Below, in pieces: positions 58,987 through 64,000 of a stretch of DNA of 64,000 nt. The position numbers and the translations under genes were made by a program. A model generated the notes under the pieces. That model was not told the DNA's origin. It worked only from the letters and a program-made list of their open reading frames with translations, and did not search any database. The stretch is from Adenanthera pavonina (lineage: Eukaryota > Streptophyta > Magnoliopsida > Fabales > Fabaceae). Within the stretch, counting starts at the first letter, position 1. The number at the start of each line of letters is the position of its first letter. The stretch is taken from NCBI GenBank assembly GCA_026686845.1, contig JAIVEN010000011.1, positions 29,932,501 to 29,996,500 of the forward strand, written 5' to 3'.

Positions 58987-61900
58987 TTATGGTTCGTCAT
59001 GGTCTTGGTCCTCATCGCCCATTTGCTCATTTTCTTGTAACATGTTCATAAGCATGTTCACTTGCTCTTGAAGCATTGCATTTTCCCTTTCAGTTCGAGC
59101 ACGTTTGCTCTTCTCTTCCAAAAGCTGGACCTGCAGGTGCTCCAGACATCTTGCGTCCTCGTCCAATTGTTCGTTCAACCCATCGATTTCTCGGTCCTGT
59201 GACAAAATTCACCAAACTATCTCAGCCTGTTGTTTTATTTGTCAAGGTATTGGAAGGTTAAGAAGGTGAGGATAAAAATATGGCACCTTTCTGTTCATTT
59301 CTTGGATGGCAATCCTACGCATGCTTTCGACGACATCAACATTGACAAGCCTTCGCTTCTTCCCAATCAGCCACCCCTTTGGATAGGTCGCAGATTCAAA
59401 GTCAGGAGGAGGAAGTAAAGATTCAGCCGATGGCCGTCGGCCATTAATGTTCTTTACGGGTTCTAATGGTTCAAATAACGCCTTTCGACGCTCAGAAAGC
59501 TCAGGAACAGGAACTGCAGTTGAGTCCTGCATCATCTCCTCGGCAGGAGGAGGTTCTTCCTGTTTGCTGGGTGGTTTATTAGCACTTGCAGTATCTTTTG
59601 ATACCTCTAAATTCTTCCCGCTAGCTGTGGGCAACAAGTTACCATTCTATTTCCAACTAATCTAGCCATACCATATGTGCACAACAACTAAAGCACAATT
59701 ACCCATGAATAAAACAGAACAACATAGGAAAAAAATTAGCAATAGTCTCGCAAGCTGCTAAGAAGAAGGTTATATTCCTCCATTACTCTGTTTGTTTCAT
59801 TGGAAAATTAAGAAAATCTTCTATCAATCTAAACTTTACTTTAATTTTTCAAGGAAATTTTCTGATAAAAAAAGAAATATATTTTTCTTTTTACTTGAGT
59901 CCGTTGTTACAAATTTACTAAGGACACTGTCATTTACTGTAAGCAAACACTACCATCAAAGCCTATCATGAGCTGCATTTATGCCCGAATAAAAATTTGT
60001 GCATTAAAAATTATTCTAATGAAACTAACAATAGAATTTTTTTTTTCTAGGACAAAGTTTTTAAAGAAAATATTTCCCCAAAGCAAACAGAACGTGAGAC
60101 CCAAACCTTTATTCTGCTCTCAAAGTTCAGATTGAAACACCTTCGAAGCCACAAGCTGAAACTTATATAATCTAAAGGCAGTGGCTCACTGCGTGAAAAA
60201 TATATATGAAATGTACATAGTGTTTTCAACAAACCCTAGATCTCTCCGCAACCTAAATGATGCTACTTTTTCTTTAGAGAGAAAGGAGACCTACCAAAAT
60301 GAAATTTCTTCCTTATACGAATCGTATTAGTAAAGGCCATAGGTGCATTCTTCTCCATACTTATACCAATTACCAAAATATTCTTGTTCTTCTATTAAAC
60401 CCATAACAGGCATAAAGAAGATTACATATAAATCCATGCTTTCGCAACTACATACTATATCTACCCTCTACATTGTACAGAAAACTGCAATTTTTAATTA
60501 TTTGTTATCAGGATTTCACAAAAAATAAAAAATAAAAAATAAAAAATGTAAAATGGAGATACTTTTACACCTTAACACTACATGATTCCACCTCTTCAAA
60601 AAATTCTTCCATGTTATATTTTATTAAAAAAACTGGTAACAAACACTACATAAAATTCCTTGCAAGCATACAAATAAAGCCTGCCTGTTTTATAGGTAAA
60701 TGGCACCTAAAAATTTTTTATAATCTAGGCCCCATCTATTGTTAGTTACATGTGACCAACAAAATCTTCTTTTTGCTGGACGAAATTGAAAAGACTTCGT
60801 TTTCTTGGTGCACAAAGACTTCACTTATACTCAGGTTAGGCAAAGGCTGCCAATGGCACATAATTGCTTTAAACTCGGTTGAGTAAGAATTAAAAAAACA
60901 ATGGGGTATACTCAAATACTAATATTCTCAAACTATGCAAAAAACATTTTTTATTAATTAAAAAACTATTCTAATCGAAAACAACCGCCACTAACCATAG
61001 AGACATCAAAATTGAGTTGTCCCAGAATTGTAACCTAAGATGTCTGCTGATCTGCTCAATCCCAACAGCCAAGTGATAGTTTTCTAAAGCTGAAATATAT
61101 ATTTTTTAATTCCTGAATCATACAAATTTCAATTATTTGGGGTCTGAATTTTATACTCACACACATGCAGGCGCTAACAAGTATAAAGCTTTCAAAGTTA
61201 AATTGTACACAAGAATAGGAGAACGATTTCGAACTGAAAGATACATTTTTTATTTTCTTAAAATAAAATATGTGATGAAAATATTAACAACCTTTGCAAA
61301 GTCGTTACTATAGGAGTAATTATTTGAAACTCGCAAAGAGCTGCTGCGAAGTAATTAATTAATTTAGTAGTTTTCCTTATTTTCTTTATTTTGTTATTAT
61401 AAATTGGGATTTTACAGTAATAATTTACGTATAATAACGAGAAAGACTCGGGGTTCGGTAAGGCAATCATAACAAATGAAGTAAACGTTACCAGAAAGTC
61501 ATACCAACTGACAACTGTTAGCCACTGTTACAATTTTCTCTCTCTTGGAACCCCGGAAAAGAGGATTATGTAATTGAGAACAATTTTGCAGGAATTAAAC
61601 ACAACAAACCCAAAATTGATAGAATGAAACGTAGAAATTCATCACAAATTCATTTAAGAGATGATGAACCTGAAAAATTAGTACTGCATAATTGTGAGAA
61701 GATTAGGCAGTGGTGACGTTCAAAACTGAATTCAGACGCAATTTCCATGCGAAAATCACCAGAGTCATTCAATTATAACTATGAAAAGCTCAGACACTCA
61801 AGATTCGAGCATGAATTTATGATCTAAACAACTAGGGAAGTGGAATTGAAGACAAATTAAACTCAAAATTGAGAAGCTAAAGCGAACAAACTTGCAGTAC

Positions 61901-62006
61901 CTGATCTCTTTCGAGATTTCCAGCCAATCCTAGTGGAAGTTACCGGAGAGAATCCATTCAGAGCCCCCTCCGCCGCCGTCTTCCTCTCTCCATCACGAAT
62001 CTCCAT
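58987..62006 (-). CDS. HDR1: HEADING DATE REPRESSOR 1-like protein, three exons, 217 aa
   Basis: Homologue of the plant HDR1 family. In rice, HDR1 is reported to delay flowering and to act with the SnRK1-type kinase OsK4 in the nucleus; a flowering role in this plant is an inference. Exons on the minus strand: 61901-62006, 59287-59624, 58987-59196, with GT/AG borders and correct phases. The start is the ATG at 62006 (MEIRDGERKTAAEGALNGFS). The order is the N-terminal GFSPVTSTRIGWKSRKRSAS (basic, about 18-37), a Pro/Glu-rich linker, the conserved LSERRKALFEPLEPVKNING and GRRPSAESLLPPPDFESATY, then YPKGWLIGKKRRLVNVDVVE and MRRIAIQEMNRKDREIDGLN leading into a C-terminal coiled coil (about 150-205) and an acidic tail DEDQDHDEP. 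Intron 1 is long (about 2.3 kb) and AT-rich, with no gene inside. The gene is convergent with the TRF-like gene. Confidence 0.85.
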
Positions 62007-62021
62007 TGAAGCATAAAAAAT

Positions 62022-62049
62022 CAGAGAGAGAAAGAGAGAGAAAGAGAGT
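62022..62049. promoter_or_regulatory. GA-rich tract just upstream of the HDR1-like start
   Basis: An AGAGAGAAAGAGAG-type tract, 16 to 43 bases before the start codon on the coding side (TC-rich on the sense strand). TC/GA repeats are common in plant 5' leaders and as BPC/GAGA-factor sites. Confidence 0.5.
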
Positions 62050-64000
62050 TCAAATCAAACTCAAACTTCAGAACATCAAGTTTCAGAGAAAACGAGAACG
62101 ACGGATTTTTGTTCTCGTGCGATGAATTTGCTCTTCGCTTTCTTCTTCTTCGTCTTCAGATTCTGATCTTGAGATCACAGGCGTGTCGCTACGGGTGAAG
62201 ACTCCAAGAAGAAGCTGATAAATGCGTTCGAAATGGGACCGTGCGATGTAAATTTGGACGATCAAGATTTCGCGATGAGGTGGGAAATTTTATGTCGAAG
62301 ACTTGTCCTTTTTTTAATTATCATCGTTGATTCTATCTAAGTTCTGCAATTTCTTATTTGTCCATTTGTGCTTTGAGACAACCTCTTGGACCCACCATAT
62401 TGATAAAAATAAATATTTTCAGAATAATCGAGAATAAATTTCTTTATAGAAAAAAATACGACCGTAGAAGATTCATTTTTTATTCCATATGCTTTCGGAA
62501 GATCGCTAATTTCACGTGGATATATATGTATATATATATATATTATATGTATGTGTTTGCGGTTTTTTTTTTAAATTTTTATTTCAAAATTGATATTCAC
62601 TTTTATTATGTCAAGAAGATTTCAACTTATACCTTTATATATATTTTCTGGCAAATTGACATTTATTTTAAAATATAAAATAAATTGATGTAAACTATAT
62701 AGATTTATAGATTATTGTTTCTTATTTTAAAAAATACAAAACAATTTATATAATTTCAACAAACTTGATAAAAGATGTGGATAATCAATCAGTAAATTTC
62801 AATATCATTCAATTCAATCTTTCATATATATAAAATTTTAATAAATCGCATTATTTATGAATCATCTACTCATATGATCATATTCATTTCTCAGGCTATA
62901 TATATAACACACCGACACTACCCACATTAATTTAATATAAAAATTTTGACATAAATTATAAAAATTTATAGAGAACATTACTCATAATTTAGTGCCTAAA
63001 AATTATTTTCCTATCAATTTTATTATCCAACGGAATATCAAACATCTCGTTTTATTCTCAAACATTTTTTAATACGACGGGAAAATTTCTCAAACAATTT
63101 CTTTAAAAGAATAATAATAATTTCTCAATTAGGCAAAGATAAATCTCTTGTGACCAGTAACCAAGGATGTGTTATTCAACCTTCTAAATTATGTTATTTT
63201 TGTACCATACCCAAAATTTCAATGCATCAGAGTCAGAATTGTTTCTTGAAGAAACCATTTTGATTTAAAAAATATTTAAAAAGACTAAAGTAAAAAAGTT
63301 TTTTTTAAAAAAAAAAAAAGGATTTTTCAATGACTGAATTAATAAACTTTATCTTTAAATAATAGAAAAACTACGAGCCATATATAGTTTTAATCGGTAA
63401 TCACATTGCTCATCAAAGATCATTCGATTTGAGCAGCAACAAGCAGAATAGACAATTGGCAAATGGACCTCGCACATCTCATCTTATATAAATTGTTTAG
63501 GTTTAGGTTTTATTTTTTAATAAAATATATTATTTTCATTTTAAGTGAAAAAAGATGTAATATAATATTAATTAATATTTTACTTAACAATTTAAAACAA
63601 GAATGATAAAATCTGAACTGTTTAAATTAAACATGAATGATCTAGAAGAGATAAATGGTGAATATTCATCCTTAAGGATTTGATCTGAATACAAACTGTA
63701 CGTCATATTTGGTGTAATTTCCCTGAAAAAAAAATGTGAAAACAAAACTTTACAAAAAGTGAGATACAAATTTTTAATATTTATTATATTATACTATTAT
63801 TTAATGCTATTTCTATTTTTAAGAATAGATGCAAAATTTTATTTATTTATTAAGAGATTGTTTTGGTATAATCACAAAACTATTCTATGGAAAAGATTCA
63901 AACATTTTAGGTAAGATTTTGAATCCAAATCTTATAAATAGAAAAGCTAAATCATATTAAGAAAATTATCCCTTATTTACCAGTTCAGTTAGCATAAGTC
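62050..64000. other. Promoter region then AT-rich intergenic DNA
   Basis: 62050-62290 is probably the leader and core promoter of the HDR1-like gene (less AT-rich, with TCTTCTTCTTC tracts). From 62300 to the end the DNA is AT-rich, with a TA/ATGT microsatellite near 62519-62555 and no gene that I can support. Confidence 0.45.

Noticed and set aside
62083..62265. 60-codon minus-strand frame upstream of the HDR1-like start
   Set aside because: It has no ATG at its start and no recognisable family, so it is not a credible upstream ORF or gene.
1..64000. CRISPR array, bacterial operon, rRNA or tRNA gene
   Set aside because: No regularly spaced repeats, no ribosome-binding-site-led gene strings and no rRNA or cloverleaf sequence recognised; the content is plant nuclear.

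Overview
The window looks like nuclear DNA of a flowering plant, probably a eudicot. It is AT-rich, its genes have GT/AG introns, and its repeats are plant types: a chromodomain Ty3/gypsy LTR element, an L1-type LINE with RNase H, Helitrons, and Mutator, hAT and Stowaway-like MITEs. The species cannot be named from sequence alone. All exon structures below were read by eye from splice signals and from comparison between paralogues.

Layout. 1-475: last exon of an NADPH-dependent alkenal double-bond reductase (DBR) gene on the + strand, cut by the window edge. 776-1510: G/C-rich low complexity. 2518-7358: a Mutator-type MITE, a 5'-truncated LINE (2853-5690) and a long-TIR Mutator-like element (5853-7358). 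7366-15700: gene-poor AT-rich DNA with worn copies of DBR upstream sequence, a MITE with a perfect 9-bp target duplication, and a Stowaway copy. 16220-24893: a DBR 3'-end pseudogene split by a 7.6-kb Tekay/Del-like gypsy element (16893-24477, TSD GCATG). 24999-33471: repeats and two minus-strand Helitrons lying head to tail. The larger one (A) keeps a ruined PIF1-type helicase and an RPA-like trace; the smaller one (B) is a deletion derivative. 35298-38292: a solo LTR beside a five-exon DBR gene with a one-base frameshift. 38258-42870: a tandem segmental duplication that copied the promoter and first 12 codons of that gene. 43326-46043: two Stowaway copies and a hAT element. 46702-49570: the one full-length, apparently intact DBR gene (343 aa). 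49571-54000: AT-rich intergenic DNA with one small TIR element. 54472-58048 (+) and 58987-62006 (-): two convergent single-copy plant genes, a TRF-like (TRFL8-like) protein and an HDR1-like coiled-coil protein.

How the parts relate. The left 50 kb is a birth-and-death cluster of DBR genes. Five DBR-derived loci, one further exon-1 scrap and several upstream-sequence remnants can be recognised, but only one copy is both complete in the window and open. Retroelements, Helitrons and MITEs fill the spaces. The right 10 kb is gene-dense, repeat-poor and ordinary, apart from a duplicated splice acceptor in one intron and a G-box cluster upstream of the TRF-like gene. I see no bacterial-type system, no CRISPR array and no rRNA or tRNA gene.
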